A DNA stretch of 64,000 nucleotides from Cupriavidus neocaledonicus. Lineage in GTDB: Bacteria > Pseudomonadota > Gammaproteobacteria > Burkholderiales > Burkholderiaceae. Below are positions 49,983 through 59,087 of the stretch, piece by piece. Below the pieces are notes generated by a model. That model was not told the DNA's origin. It was given only the letters and a program-made list of their open reading frames with translations, and made no database searches. A program made the translations under genes and the position numbers. The stretch is taken from NCBI RefSeq assembly GCF_000372525.1, contig NZ_AQUR01000100.1, forward strand, positions 124,001 through 188,000. Direction: 5' to 3'. Each line of letters begins with the position of its first letter. Position 1 is the first letter of the stretch.

Positions 49983-51281
49983 ATGCCCCGTACCGCCCTG
50001 TCCCCGCGGTCGCGGCTGGCGCCAGCCAGCCGTGCCGTCGCCCCGCTCTGCCTGTCTCTGATGCTGGCCTGGCCGCTGGCCGGCCATGCCGGCGTGGCGC
50101 TGCTGCAGCCGCCGCGCGTGATCGACGGCAACCAGCCGCTGACGCTGACCCTGGTGGTGTCGGCCGACACCAGCACGCGCCGCTACCGCATTCCCGACAC
50201 ACTCGAAGTGACCGCCTCCGGCGACCTGCAGGCGCCGGTGCGGCTGGTGCTGTGGCGCGAAGTCTCCGGCCCCGCCGTGGTCAACCTGCGCCGTGGCGAG
50301 CATCGCGCCATCCGCTACACGGTGGCGTTGCCGCCGGTGCTGCGCGGCCAGGTGCGGCTCGATGCCACCGGCATCGACGCCGCGCCGGTGCTGGTCACGC
50401 TGAACCGGCTACCGCAGCCGGGCGAGGCGACCACCTCGACGCCGCCGGTAGCCAGCCAGGCGCCGGCCGCGGTCGTGGACAGCGCCGAACCGGCCGACAG
50501 CGCTCCGGTGCCGGTGACCGGGATCACCACGGCGCAGGCCGCGGCGCCCGCCCCGGCCGACCTGCGCGACAGCGCCCGGCTGTCGTTCCACGACCCGATG
50601 TACTTCATGGTCGGTGCGAACGGCGGCGCCAACGCCAAGTTCCAGTTCAGCTTCAAGTACCGCATCTTCGAGGGCGAGGACCCGGCCTCGAAGCGCCTGT
50701 TCGACAACCTCTACTTCAGCTACACCCAGTTCTCGTTGTGGGACCTGAGCGAAGACTCGGCGCCGTTCCGCGACACCAACTACCGGCCCAGCCTGTTCTA
50801 CTACTTGTCGGATACCGGCGTGCACAACAGCGTGATCAGCCGGCTGTCGCTGGCCGCCGGGCTGGAGCATGAATCCAATGGCCGCAACGGCGCGGAATCA
50901 CGCAGCATCAACACGGTGTTCGTCAAGCCGACCTTCTATTTCGGCGACCAGAACGACTGGCACTGGCGCGTCGCGCCCAAGCTCTACGCCTACGTGGAGA
51001 AGGCCGACAACCCGGACATCGCCCACTACCGCGGCTTCATGGACCTGGGCATCGCTTACGGCCGTCCGGACTCATGGGAGTTCTCGGCGACGCTGCGCAA
51101 GGGCACGCGCAAGTGGTACGGCAGCGTCGACGCGCAGCTGACCTACCCGATGGCGCGGCTGATCCCCGGCACGGCCGGGTACCTGATGGCGGGGTATTTC
51201 GTCGGCTATGGCGAGAGCCTGCTCGACTACAACCACAAGCTGCCCTGGCAGTTCCGCATCGGCTACGCGCTGACGCGCTGA
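49983..51281 (+). CDS. pldA: Outer-membrane phospholipase A (OMPLA)
   Basis: A 432-residue protein with a signal peptide (hydrophobic core about 19-34, cleavage after GHA) and an N-terminal extension of about 180 residues. A 12-strand OMPLA barrel follows from about residue 200. The catalytic His and Ser lie in LEHESNGRNG with the asparagine further on. OMPLA hydrolyses phospholipids and lysophospholipids in the outer membrane when lipid asymmetry is lost. The extension before the barrel is longer than in E. coli PldA. Confidence 0.92.
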   Translation: MPRTALSPRSRLAPASRAVAPLCLSLMLAWPLAGHAGVALLQPPRVIDGNQPLTLTLVVSADTSTRRYRIPDTLEVTASGDLQAPVRLVLWREVSGPAVVNLRRGEHRAIRYTVALPPVLRGQVRLDATGIDAAPVLVTLNRLPQPGEATTSTPPVASQAPAAVVDSAEPADSAPVPVTGITTAQAAAPAPADLRDSARLSFHDPMYFMVGANGGANAKFQFSFKYRIFEGEDPASKRLFDNLYFSYTQFSLWDLSEDSAPFRDTNYRPSLFYYLSDTGVHNSVISRLSLAAGLEHESNGRNGAESRSINTVFVKPTFYFGDQNDWHWRVAPKLYAYVEKADNPDIAHYRGFMDLGIAYGRPDSWEFSATLRKGTRKWYGSVDAQLTYPMARLIPGTAGYLMAGYFVGYGESLLDYNHKLPWQFRIGYALTR

Positions 51282-51294
51282 TGCCGGGGTCGCG

Positions 51295-51726
51295 CTAGCC
51301 CGCCAGCGGCTTGCCGCTGGCCTTCAGGCGCGCATTGGCCACGGCCGCGGCAAACTGCCCGTGGCCGTGCCAGCCGGTGGCGCGGCCCAGCTTCTTGCCG
51401 TTCTGGAAGAACATGAACACCGGGATGCCGTGCAGGCCGAAGCGCCGCCCCAGTTCGGGGTGCGCATAGACGTTGGCGTGCAGCCAGTGCAGTTCCAGCG
51501 CGCGCACCGGCCCGGGATTGGCCAGCATCGCCTGCTTGGCCATTTCGCAGTTGAAGCAGTCGACACCCCAGAAGAACACGCACACCAGCGCATCGCCGGC
51601 CGCGGCGATGGCGCCGTCGATGGTGGTGCCGTCGACCTCGCGCATGGCAAAGGCATCAAAGGCGCGGTGGTCCAGATGCGGGGCCGCGGACGGGTCCGGC
51701 GCGCCGGCTCGGGGTTCGGTGCTCAT
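51295..51726 (-). CDS. Thioredoxin-like protein
   Basis: A 143-residue thioredoxin-fold protein with active-site CFNC (GVDCFNCEMAK) and cis-proline region GIPVFMFF. No signal peptide is visible, so it should be cytoplasmic. It begins 111 nt after the grpE stop on the same strand and could be co-transcribed with it, suggesting a stress role. Confidence 0.88.
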   Translation of the reverse strand: MSTEPRAGAPDPSAAPHLDHRAFDAFAMREVDGTTIDGAIAAAGDALVCVFFWGVDCFNCEMAKQAMLANPGPVRALELHWLHANVYAHPELGRRFGLHGIPVFMFFQNGKKLGRATGWHGHGQFAAAVANARLKASGKPLAG

Positions 51727-51837
51727 GGTTCGCTCCTGGTGCGATTGCCCCGGACAAGGCTGCAATGGGGCAGTGAGGACTGCCCGGGAACGCCCGGACC
51801 GGCAGGCACCGGGCGCCGGGCCGGCGCGGAAGGCGGC

Positions 51838-52413
51838 TTACTTGGGTGCCGCCACCGTGACCAGCGCCGGGCGCAGCACGCGGTCGGCAATGGTGTAGCC
51901 GCGCTGGAGCACGGACACCACGGTGTTGGGCTCCTGCTCCGCCGGCACCATCGAGATGGCCTGGTGGCGGTGCGGGTCGAACTTCTCGCCGACCGGGTTG
52001 AGTTCGACGATCTTGCCGCGCTCGAAGGCAGCGGCCAGCTGGCGCGCGGTCAGTTCCACGCCTTCGCGCAGCTTGGCGATATCGCCGGAGCCGTCGGCCA
52101 GCGCGGCCTGCAGGCTGTCCATGACCGGCAGCAGGTTGTCGGCAAAGTTCTCGATGGCGAACTTGTGCGCCTTGGCGACGTCTTCCTGGGCCCGGCGGCG
52201 GATGTTCTCGCCCTCGGCCACGGCGCGCATGTACAGGTCGTAATGCTCGCTGGCCTTGGCTTCCAGGGCGGCCAGCTGGGCCGCCACGTCGTCCACGGCG
52301 GTCGCCGCGGTTTCGGGCGCGCCGGTTTCCGGGCTGGCGGTGGCGGTGCTGGCCGCCTCATCGCCCGCAGGCGTCGCAGTCTGGTTGGATGGCGTCTGCT
52401 TCTGGTCTTCCAT
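51838..52413 (-). CDS. grpE: Nucleotide exchange factor GrpE
   Basis: A 191-residue GrpE that releases ADP from DnaK. The N-terminal ~50 residues are disordered and Ala/Thr rich. A long helix follows, and [15 protein letters not shown] and [11 protein letters not shown] are the family hallmarks. ATG 52413 is preferred over an upstream TTG. A possible sigma-32 promoter lies about 80 nt upstream. dnaK and dnaJ are not in this window. Confidence 0.96.
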   Translation of the reverse strand: MEDQKQTPSNQTATPAGDEAASTATASPETGAPETAATAVDDVAAQLAALEAKASEHYDLYMRAVAEGENIRRRAQEDVAKAHKFAIENFADNLLPVMDSLQAALADGSGDIAKLREGVELTARQLAAAFERGKIVELNPVGEKFDPHRHQAISMVPAEQEPNTVVSVLQRGYTIADRVLRPALVTVAAPK

Positions 52414-52489
52414 GTCGATCCGTATCAATGCAGTGTCGCGGCCCGCCCTGAGGCTGGCCGCGGGTGGTAAATCGGCGTGTGCCCGATGC

Positions 52490-52517
52490 AGGTGGTGGCA
52501 GCTCGCCGCTTTTCAAG
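52490..52517 (-). promoter_or_regulatory. Possible sigma-32 (RpoH) promoter of grpE
   Basis: On the minus strand CTTGAA (52512-52517), a 14-nt spacer and CACCACCT (52490-52497) resemble the CTTGAA-N13-14-CCCCATNT heat-shock promoter; the -35 is perfect and the -10 matches six of eight positions. The grpE start lies 76 nt downstream. Confidence 0.5.
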
Positions 52518-52687
52518 AGTGGCGCCGGCGCGACGCCGAAACACACGGTTACAAAGCCCGGGCCGTTGCAAGCGACGCCTTATTGCTTTGCGTCAATGCC
52601 CTCACTAAGATTCTCAGTAAGAAAAATGACAAAAATGGCGAGGGCCAGGAGATGGTTCATTTTTGTGCCGCTTCCGAAAGGTTGGCC

Positions 52688-52861
52688 ATGCATAAGCTCC
52701 CAGTCGTGACGCTGTGCCTCGTGGCCGCATTGGCGGTCATGACCGCCTTTATCTGCCTGTCCGGCGCCTTCACCCCGCGCGATACGGAGTATGGCAGCGG
52801 CAAGGCGGTGTTCAAGCACTACATCGTTCCCTTTGTCAGCCAGGACGTCACGCAGGAATAA
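52688..52861 (+). CDS. Small membrane protein, unrecognised
   Basis: A 57-residue protein with one N-terminal hydrophobic helix (about 6-27) and a short polar C-terminus ending in FVSQDVTQE. It could be an anchored or secreted small protein. The ATG at 52688 has AAAGG about seven nucleotides upstream, a good ribosome-binding site that supports translation. It stands alone, divergent from grpE and convergent with hslR. I do not recognise a family. Confidence 0.65.
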   Translation: MHKLPVVTLCLVAALAVMTAFICLSGAFTPRDTEYGSGKAVFKHYIVPFVSQDVTQE

Positions 52862-52923
52862 GCGATCCCACCTGGCTGTCCATGTCGCGGCGGCACCGGC
52901 AACGGTGCCGCCGCGCTGCCATC

Positions 52924-53319
52924 TCAGCCGTTGAAGTCGTCGATGCGGCGACGGTCGCGCTTGGTCGGGCGCCCCTGGATCTGCGCGGAGGGCTCCGGCT
53001 GCAGGCGCCGGCGCTCGGCGTCGGCGGCCCGGCGCGACTGGCTCTCGGCGCTTTCCTGGTACAGCGTCTGCGCCACCGGCGCCGGCCCGCGCGCCGCGGC
53101 GATGCCCTTCACTTCGAGTTCCCAGCGCTGCTGGTGCGCCTCCAGCGCAACCTTGTCGCCGGGTTTGACCTCGCGCGAGTTCTTGCACAGCTGGCCGTTG
53201 ACCGTCACCTTGCCGCGCTCCACCGCTTCGGCCGCCAGCGAGCGCGTCTTGAAGAAACGCGCGCACCACAGCCACTTGTCGATGCGCTGGCGCGCATCCG
53301 CCTCGAAATCCACGTTCAT
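52924..53319 (-). CDS. hslR: S4-domain RNA-binding protein Hsp15
   Basis: A 131-residue heat-shock protein of the Hsp15 family, which binds stalled 50S subunits that carry peptidyl-tRNA. The S4 domain spans about residues 10-70 ([20 protein letters not shown]), and the C-terminal tail is Arg-rich. Its ATG overlaps the hemH stop (ATGA), so the two are translationally coupled. Confidence 0.93.
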   Translation of the reverse strand: MNVDFEADARQRIDKWLWCARFFKTRSLAAEAVERGKVTVNGQLCKNSREVKPGDKVALEAHQQRWELEVKGIAAARGPAPVAQTLYQESAESQSRRAADAERRRLQPEPSAQIQGRPTKRDRRRIDDFNG

Positions 53320-54431
53320 GCCGCCGCTCCCCGCGCCTGCGCACGCGTGCGCCGCGCTTCCAGTTCATGCGCATGCGGCGTGGCGAGCGGCCAGCCCTGC
53401 AGGTGCTGCAGCGCAATCTCCGCCATCGCCGCGACCCACGGCGCGGCATCGTTCATGCATGGAATGAAATGGAAGTCCTTGCCGCCCGCGACCTTGAACT
53501 CAGTCTGGCCTTCCATGGCGATTTCTTCCAGCGTTTCGATGCAGTCCGCCGGAAAGCCCGGGCAGAACACGTCCACGCGCCCGGCGCCGACCTTGCCCAG
53601 TTCCGCCAGCGTCGGCGCGGTATAGGGCTGCAGCCACTCGGCCTTGCCGAAGCGCGACTGGAACGTCACCTGGTACTGTCCCGGCTGCAGGCCCAGCGCC
53701 TCGCCCAGCAGGCGGCCCGTCTTCAGGCACTCGCAATGGTAGGGATCGCCCAGTTCCAGCGTGCGCCGCGGCACGCCATGGAACGACAGGATCAGCTTGT
53801 CGCCCCGGCCGAAATCCGGCATGCCATGGCGCGCCCAGTAAGCGCTGACCTGCTGCTGCAACGCCGAGATATACGCGGGATGGTCATGGAAATGCTTGAC
53901 CAGCCGCAGCTCCGGCTGGTTGCGCCACTGCCCCAGCACCCGGAACACCTCGTCGATGGCGGTGGCGGTGGTAGTGCCCGAGTACTGCGGATACATCGGC
54001 AGCACCAGCACCTGCTCGCAGCCCTGGCGGCGCAGCGCTTCCATCACCGAGGCGATCGACGGGTTGCCGTAGCGCATCGCGCACGCCACCGTCACGTCGT
54101 GGCCGTTCTGGTGCAGCAGCCGCTGCAGCGCATGCGCCTGGCGCTCGCTGTAGACCAGCAGCGGCGAGCCCGTCATATGGGCCTCGCGCAGCCAGATCGA
54201 TTCGTACTTGAGCGCCGACGCGCGCGCGCGCAGCGGCAGGATCACGCCGTACAGCAGCGGCAGCCACGCCGCGCGCGGGATCTCGACCACGCGCGGGTCG
54301 GACAGGAATTGCTTCAGGTAGCGCCCCACCGCCTTGGGCGTGGGGGCGTCGGGGGTGCCCAGGTTGACCAGCAGGATCGCCGTGCGCGGCGCCTGGCCGT
54401 GCTGGTAGGCCGGTTCGGGGGAAAACGTCAT
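53316..54431 (-). CDS. hemH: Ferrochelatase
   Basis: A 371-residue ferrochelatase that inserts iron into protoporphyrin IX in the last step of protoheme synthesis. NLGTPDAPT near the N-terminus, [12 protein letters not shown] in the middle and LSFHGVP with the iron-binding histidine are diagnostic; a late [15 protein letters not shown] holds the conserved glutamates. ATG 54431 is chosen over a longer frame. It lies between hrcA and hslR, all on the minus strand. Confidence 0.97.
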   Translation of the reverse strand: MTFSPEPAYQHGQAPRTAILLVNLGTPDAPTPKAVGRYLKQFLSDPRVVEIPRAAWLPLLYGVILPLRARASALKYESIWLREAHMTGSPLLVYSERQAHALQRLLHQNGHDVTVACAMRYGNPSIASVMEALRRQGCEQVLVLPMYPQYSGTTTATAIDEVFRVLGQWRNQPELRLVKHFHDHPAYISALQQQVSAYWARHGMPDFGRGDKLILSFHGVPRRTLELGDPYHCECLKTGRLLGEALGLQPGQYQVTFQSRFGKAEWLQPYTAPTLAELGKVGAGRVDVFCPGFPADCIETLEEIAMEGQTEFKVAGGKDFHFIPCMNDAAPWVAAMAEIALQHLQGWPLATPHAHELEARRTRAQARGAAA

Positions 54432-54537
54432 GTCGCTTCCGGGTTGGCGCGATGCCGGGATGGAACGGGCGCGGCGCATCGGCGCCGGGCCCGCGCGGCG
54501 GCAATTGAGCCGCCGCTCAGACCGGGACGCCGGGCCA

Positions 54538-55572
54538 CTAGTTCTGGCTCAGCGCGCTCGACAGCAACCGCGCGGTAATGTCGACGATCGGGATCACGCG
54601 CTCGTAGGCCATGCGCGTGGGGCCGATCACCCCCAGCGTGCCGACGATCTGGCCGTCGACCTCGTAGGGCGCGGTGATGACCGCCATGTCTTCGATCGGC
54701 ACCAACTGGCTTTCGCCGCCGATGAAGATCTGCACGCCCTGCGCATGACTGGACACGTCGAGCAGCTGCAGCAGGCTGGTCTTGTGCTCGAACACGTCGA
54801 ACAGGCGCCGCAGCTTGTCCATGCTCGAGGCCAGGTCGTCGACTTCGAGCAGCTTGCGTTCGCCGCTGATGTAGACGTGGTCGTCGTCCTCGTCCTCGGC
54901 GGCGCTGCCCGCTTCGACCGCGGCCTGCATCAGCTGCGACATGTCGCGGCGCAGGTCCTGCAGCTCAAGCCGCAGGTGGCTGCGCACGGTGTCGAAGCTC
55001 ATGCCGGCATAGTGCGAGTTGAAGAAATTGGCGGCCTCGATCAGCTGCGCCGGCGTGTAGGGAAGTTCGGTCTGGATGATGCGGTTCTGCACGTCGCCCT
55101 CGGGGCTGACGATGATCAGCAGGATGCGCTTGTCCGACAGCCGCATGAACTCGATCTGCCGGAACGCCTGCGCGCGGCGCGGCGTCATCACCACGCCGGC
55201 AAAGTGCGACAGGTTTGACAGCGTGCGCGCGGCCGCGGTGATCATGCGCTGCGGGCCCAGTTGCTGGCCGCCCAGCTGGTCCTGGATCTGCCCGGTCAGC
55301 TCGGCCAGGTCGGCGTTGCGCTCGAGCGGCTTGGCGGTCAGCATCGAGTCGACGAACAGCCGGTAGCCACGCGGCGTCGGGATCCGGCCGGCCGACGTGT
55401 GCGGGCTGGCGATAAAACCCATTTCCTCGAGATCGGACATCACATTGCGGATCGTCGCCGGCGACAGGTCCAGCCCCGAGTACTTGGACAGGGTGCGGGA
55501 GCCGACCGGCTGGCCTTCGGCAATGTAGCGCTCGATCAGGGTCTTGAGCAGCGTTTTGGAGCGTTCATCCAT
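54538..55572 (-). CDS. hrcA: Heat-inducible transcription repressor HrcA
   Basis: A 344-residue HrcA, which represses groESL and sometimes dnaK by binding CIRCE elements. The N-terminal winged helix is seen in [30 protein letters not shown]. No CIRCE element (TTAGCACTC-N9-GAGTGCTAA) is visible in this window, so its targets lie elsewhere. It is divergent from nadK and upstream of hemH-hslR. Confidence 0.97.
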   Translation of the reverse strand: MDERSKTLLKTLIERYIAEGQPVGSRTLSKYSGLDLSPATIRNVMSDLEEMGFIASPHTSAGRIPTPRGYRLFVDSMLTAKPLERNADLAELTGQIQDQLGGQQLGPQRMITAAARTLSNLSHFAGVVMTPRRAQAFRQIEFMRLSDKRILLIIVSPEGDVQNRIIQTELPYTPAQLIEAANFFNSHYAGMSFDTVRSHLRLELQDLRRDMSQLMQAAVEAGSAAEDEDDDHVYISGERKLLEVDDLASSMDKLRRLFDVFEHKTSLLQLLDVSSHAQGVQIFIGGESQLVPIEDMAVITAPYEVDGQIVGTLGVIGPTRMAYERVIPIVDITARLLSSALSQN

Positions 55573-55650
55573 GATGTCCCGATTTTACGCAAGTTTTGGA
55601 CCTTCTGGCGGACCGGCCCGATGTGCCGCCGGATGGGCCGCCGGCGCCTG

Positions 55651-55680
55651 CTGACAACCGTCACGGCGGTATGGTCTAAT
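55651..55680 (+). promoter_or_regulatory. nadK promoter with almost no leader
   Basis: CTGACA (five of six to consensus) and TCTAAT (five of six) are 18 nt apart. The -10 ends only 6 nt before the nadK ATG and no Shine-Dalgarno precedes it, so transcription should start at or next to the first codon. Confidence 0.65.
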
Positions 55681-55686
55681 CCCGGC

Positions 55687-56604
55687 ATGTCCGCCCCAGC
55701 CAAAGCCAGCGCCGTGCGCACTCCATTCAAGACCGTCGCCCTGGTGGGCAGGTACTCCACCGCCGGCATCGAAGGGCCGCTGGAAGAGATCGCCTCCTAT
55801 ATCCTGCGCAACGGCCAGGATGTGGTGTTCGAGCGCGAGACCGCGCTGGCCACCGGGCTGACCGCCTATCCCGCCCTGTCCGCCGAGGAGATCGGCACGC
55901 AGGCCGACGTCGCCGTGGTGCTGGGCGGCGACGGCACGCTGCTGGGCATCGCGCGCCAGCTGGCCGGCTATGACGTGCCCCTGATCGGCGTGAACCACGG
56001 CCGGCTCGGCTTCATGACCGACATCGCGCTGGAAGACGCGCACACCGTGCTGCCCGACATGCTCGACGGCCGCTACGAGTCCGAGACCCGGCTGCTGCTG
56101 GCCTCGCGCGTGGTGCGCGACGACATGGACATCTTTTCCGCGCTGGCGCTGAACGATGTGGTGGTGAACCGCTCCGGCATCTCCGGCATGGTCGAGCTGG
56201 CGGTTTCGGTCGACGGCCACTTCATGTACAACCAGCGTTCCGACGGCCTGATCGTATCGACCGCCACTGGCTCCACTGCCTATGCGCTGTCGGCCGGCGG
56301 CCCGATCCTGCATCCCACGCTGTCGGGCGTGGTGCTGGTGCCGATCGCCCCGCACGCGCTGTCGAACCGGCCGATCGTGCTGCCGCACGACGCCGAGGTC
56401 ACGATCGAGGTCGCCAGCGCGCGCGACGCCAGCGTCAACTTCGACATGCAGTCGCTGACCTCGCTGCTGCCGGGCGACCGCATCGTGGTGCGGCGCTCGC
56501 AGAAGACCATCAACCTGCTGCACCCGGTGGGCTACAACTACTACGCCACGCTGCGCAAGAAGCTGCACTGGCACGAATACCCGTCCGAAGACAACCGCCT
56601 CTGA
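55687..56604 (+). CDS. nadK: NAD kinase
   Basis: A 305-residue NAD+ kinase that makes NADP+. The nucleotide motif [11 protein letters not shown] is near residue 80, followed by [12 protein letters not shown] and [15 protein letters not shown]. The ATG at 55687 lies immediately after a good promoter -10, so translation may be leaderless. It is divergent from hrcA, a common arrangement in betaproteobacteria, and upstream of recN. Confidence 0.97.
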   Translation: MSAPAKASAVRTPFKTVALVGRYSTAGIEGPLEEIASYILRNGQDVVFERETALATGLTAYPALSAEEIGTQADVAVVLGGDGTLLGIARQLAGYDVPLIGVNHGRLGFMTDIALEDAHTVLPDMLDGRYESETRLLLASRVVRDDMDIFSALALNDVVVNRSGISGMVELAVSVDGHFMYNQRSDGLIVSTATGSTAYALSAGGPILHPTLSGVVLVPIAPHALSNRPIVLPHDAEVTIEVASARDASVNFDMQSLTSLLPGDRIVVRRSQKTINLLHPVGYNYYATLRKKLHWHEYPSEDNRL

Positions 56605-56671
56605 GCGCCATCCAGCCGCCCCTCAGCCCGAGCCCGACCCTTCATCGGACCGACCACCCTTCCCCGCCACG

Positions 56672-58423
56672 ATGCTGCGCAGCCTGTCCATCCGTGATTT
56701 CGTCATCGTCGACACCCTCGACCTGGACTTCGCCTCCGGCTTTACCGTCTTCACCGGCGAGACCGGCGCCGGCAAGTCGATCCTGATCGACGCCCTGGCG
56801 CTGGTGCTGGGCGAGCGCGCCGATGCCGGCGTGGTGCGCGAAGGCGCGCCGCGCGCCAGCGTCAGCGCCACCTTCTCGACCCATGCCGCGCTCGATGCCT
56901 GGCTGGCCGAGCGCGAGCTCAACAGCGAGGACGACGGCGGCGTGCCGACCGTGCTGCTGCGCCGTACCGTCGATGCCGGCGGCCGCAGCAAGGCCTTTAT
57001 CAACGGCGCCGCCGCCACCCTGGCGCAGCTGCGCGAAGTCGGCGACCAGCTGGTCGACATCCATGGCCAGCATGCGCACCAGCAACTGCTGCGCCCGGAT
57101 GCGCAGCGGCTGCTGTTCGACGCCCACGCCGGCCTGACCCAGCAGGCCGCCGCGGTGGCCGAGGCCTGGCGCGCCTGGCGTGCCTGCGTGCGCCAGCGCG
57201 AAGCGGTCGAGCACCAGTCGCGCGAGATGCAGCTCGAGCGCGAGCGGCTCGAATGGCAGGTGGGCGAGCTCGACAAGCTCAATCCGCAGCCCGGCGAATG
57301 GGACGAGATCCAGTCGGAGTACAACCGGCTCTCGCACGCCGCCGGCCTGATCGACGGCAGCCGCGCCGCCCTCGACGCACTGTCCGAGGCCGACGGCTCG
57401 GTGCTGTCGGCGCTCAACGGCATCGTGCACCGGCTGCAGCAGCTGGCCGATGTCGACCCCGCGCTGCGCGACGTGCTGGCCGCGCTGGAGCCGGCGCAGG
57501 TACAGGCCGAGGAAGCCGCGCACTCGCTGACGCGCTATGTCGACCGGCTCGAGCTCGATCCCGAGCGGCTGCAGGTGGTGGAAGAGCGCATGCAGGCGCT
57601 GCACGCCACCGCGCGCAAGTACCGCCTGCCGCCCGAGCAGCTCGCCGATGAGCTGGTCGCGCGCCGCCAGCAGCTCGACGACCTGCAGGCCGCGCAGGAC
57701 CTGAACAAGGTGATGGCGCGCGAGGCCGCGGCCAAGGCCGCCTACCTGACGCTGGCGCAGCACCTCAGCCATGCCCGCCAGCAAGCCGCGCAGGCGCTGT
57801 CCGGCGCGGTCACCGACGCCATGCAGGGCCTGTCGATGGCGGGCGGCAGCTTTGTCGCCGCGCTCAATGCGCTCGACGAGGGCCAGAGCTACGGCCTCGA
57901 GCAGGTCGAGTTCCTGGTGGCGGGCCACGCCGGCGTCAGCGCGCGCCCGCTGGCCCGGGTAGCCTCCGGCGGCGAACTCGCGCGCATCAGCCTGGCGATC
58001 TCGGTGATCACCAGCGAGGCCTCGCCCACGCCCACGCTGATCTTCGACGAGGTCGACACCGGCATCGGCGGCGCGGTTGCCGAGGTGGTCGGCAGGCGCC
58101 TGCAGGAACTCGGCCGCGCGCGCCAGGTGCTGTGCGTGACCCACCTGCCGCAAGTGGCGGCGCAGGCCGGCACGCACCTGCTGGTAAGCAAGGAAACCAC
58201 GGCCGAGGCCGACGCCTCGGTGACGCGTTCGCGCATCCGCGCGCTAGACCCGGCCGGACGCGTGGTCGAGACCGCGCGCATGCTGGGCGGCACCACCGTC
58301 ACCGCCACCACGCTGCAACATGCCGAGGAGATGCTGGCGCAGGGCATGGCCGACAGCGGCGCCGGCCAGCCCGCGCGCGCGGGCAAGGACGGCAAGCGCG
58401 GCCGCCGCGCCGCCGCGGGCTGA
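56672..58423 (+). CDS. recN: DNA repair protein RecN
   Basis: A 583-residue SMC-like ATPase for double-strand-break repair. Walker A is GETGAGKS near residue 30, the middle ~300 residues form a coiled coil, and VASGGELARISLAI plus LIFDEVDTGIGG near residues 430-470 are the signature and Walker B. It starts 67 nt after nadK on the same strand. The C-terminal end is Arg/Lys/Ala rich. Confidence 0.97.
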   Translation: MLRSLSIRDFVIVDTLDLDFASGFTVFTGETGAGKSILIDALALVLGERADAGVVREGAPRASVSATFSTHAALDAWLAERELNSEDDGGVPTVLLRRTVDAGGRSKAFINGAAATLAQLREVGDQLVDIHGQHAHQQLLRPDAQRLLFDAHAGLTQQAAAVAEAWRAWRACVRQREAVEHQSREMQLERERLEWQVGELDKLNPQPGEWDEIQSEYNRLSHAAGLIDGSRAALDALSEADGSVLSALNGIVHRLQQLADVDPALRDVLAALEPAQVQAEEAAHSLTRYVDRLELDPERLQVVEERMQALHATARKYRLPPEQLADELVARRQQLDDLQAAQDLNKVMAREAAAKAAYLTLAQHLSHARQQAAQALSGAVTDAMQGLSMAGGSFVAALNALDEGQSYGLEQVEFLVAGHAGVSARPLARVASGGELARISLAISVITSEASPTPTLIFDEVDTGIGGAVAEVVGRRLQELGRARQVLCVTHLPQVAAQAGTHLLVSKETTAEADASVTRSRIRALDPAGRVVETARMLGGTTVTATTLQHAEEMLAQGMADSGAGQPARAGKDGKRGRRAAAG

Positions 58424-58490
58424 GCGTCGCGCCATCTTGCGCGGCCTTGCGTGGCATCGCGCCAATTCATTTATCGACAGGAGCTTCCCC

Positions 58491-58937
58491 ATGACCCGCC
58501 CAGCGCCGCCCACCGGCCACCGCCCGCGCGCCTCGCTGCGCGCGCTGCTGGCCCTTGCCACCGCCGCCTCGGCCGCATTGCTGGCGCTGTCCGCCTGCCA
58601 GGCCCAGCCCAAGGCCTCGGCGCCGCCGCCGGGCAGCATCAGCGACGACCGCGCGCTGGGCGACATCATGGTCCGCTTCAAGCCGCCCGCGGTGGACCTG
58701 TCCGAAGACGCCGGCAAGCTGCTGGCCGAAATCAAGGGGCCGATCCGCTATGTGGTCAAGCGGCCGATGTCGGGCGGAGTCTGGCTGGTCACGGCGATCT
58801 CGCCGTCGGCCGACGCCAGCCTCGACCAGGCCGTCGACACGCTGCGCGCCACGCCGCGCATCGAGACCGCCGAGCCCGACCGGCTGCTCAAGCCCAGCCG
58901 CAGTATTCCCACCAGCCGCGACATGCCGGCGCGCTGA
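58491..58937 (+). CDS. Lipoprotein resembling a free-standing subtilase propeptide (I9-like)
   Basis: A 148-residue predicted lipoprotein. A basic signal region and hydrophobic helix end in the lipobox LSAC with Cys36. The mature part aligns by eye to the propeptide of the S8 protease encoded next. DIMVRFK matches HIIVRWR, KRPMSGGVWL matches RRAMGGNLQL, and LRATPRIETAEPDRLL matches LRQDPRVADAVPDRWL. Inhibitor_I9-type propeptides fold their protease and inhibit it, so a tethered inhibitor or chaperone is a reasonable inference. It has a good ribosome-binding site (CAGGAG) and lies 67 nt after recN and 150 nt before the protease. Confidence 0.8.
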   Translation: MTRPAPPTGHRPRASLRALLALATAASAALLALSACQAQPKASAPPPGSISDDRALGDIMVRFKPPAVDLSEDAGKLLAEIKGPIRYVVKRPMSGGVWLVTAISPSADASLDQAVDTLRATPRIETAEPDRLLKPSRSIPTSRDMPAR

Positions 58938-59087
58938 GGCGGAGCGGACCCGTACGGAATGCGGCATTAACGAACGGGGACGAAAACAACACCGCCCTTG
59001 CACAACCCGGCTGGATCGTATTCGCTACATAACATGCCCACGCGCCGGCCCGGCCCGAGCGCGCCACGCCCCAGGGAGGAGAAATCC

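Noticed and set aside
52652-52687. Earlier ATG for the small membrane protein
   Set aside because: AGGAG directly abuts this ATG with no spacing, whereas the ATG at 52688 has a properly spaced site and begins the hydrophobic helix.
52414-55686. CIRCE element near grpE or hrcA
   Set aside because: No TTAGCACTC-N9-GAGTGCTAA repeat was seen; HrcA targets must lie elsewhere.
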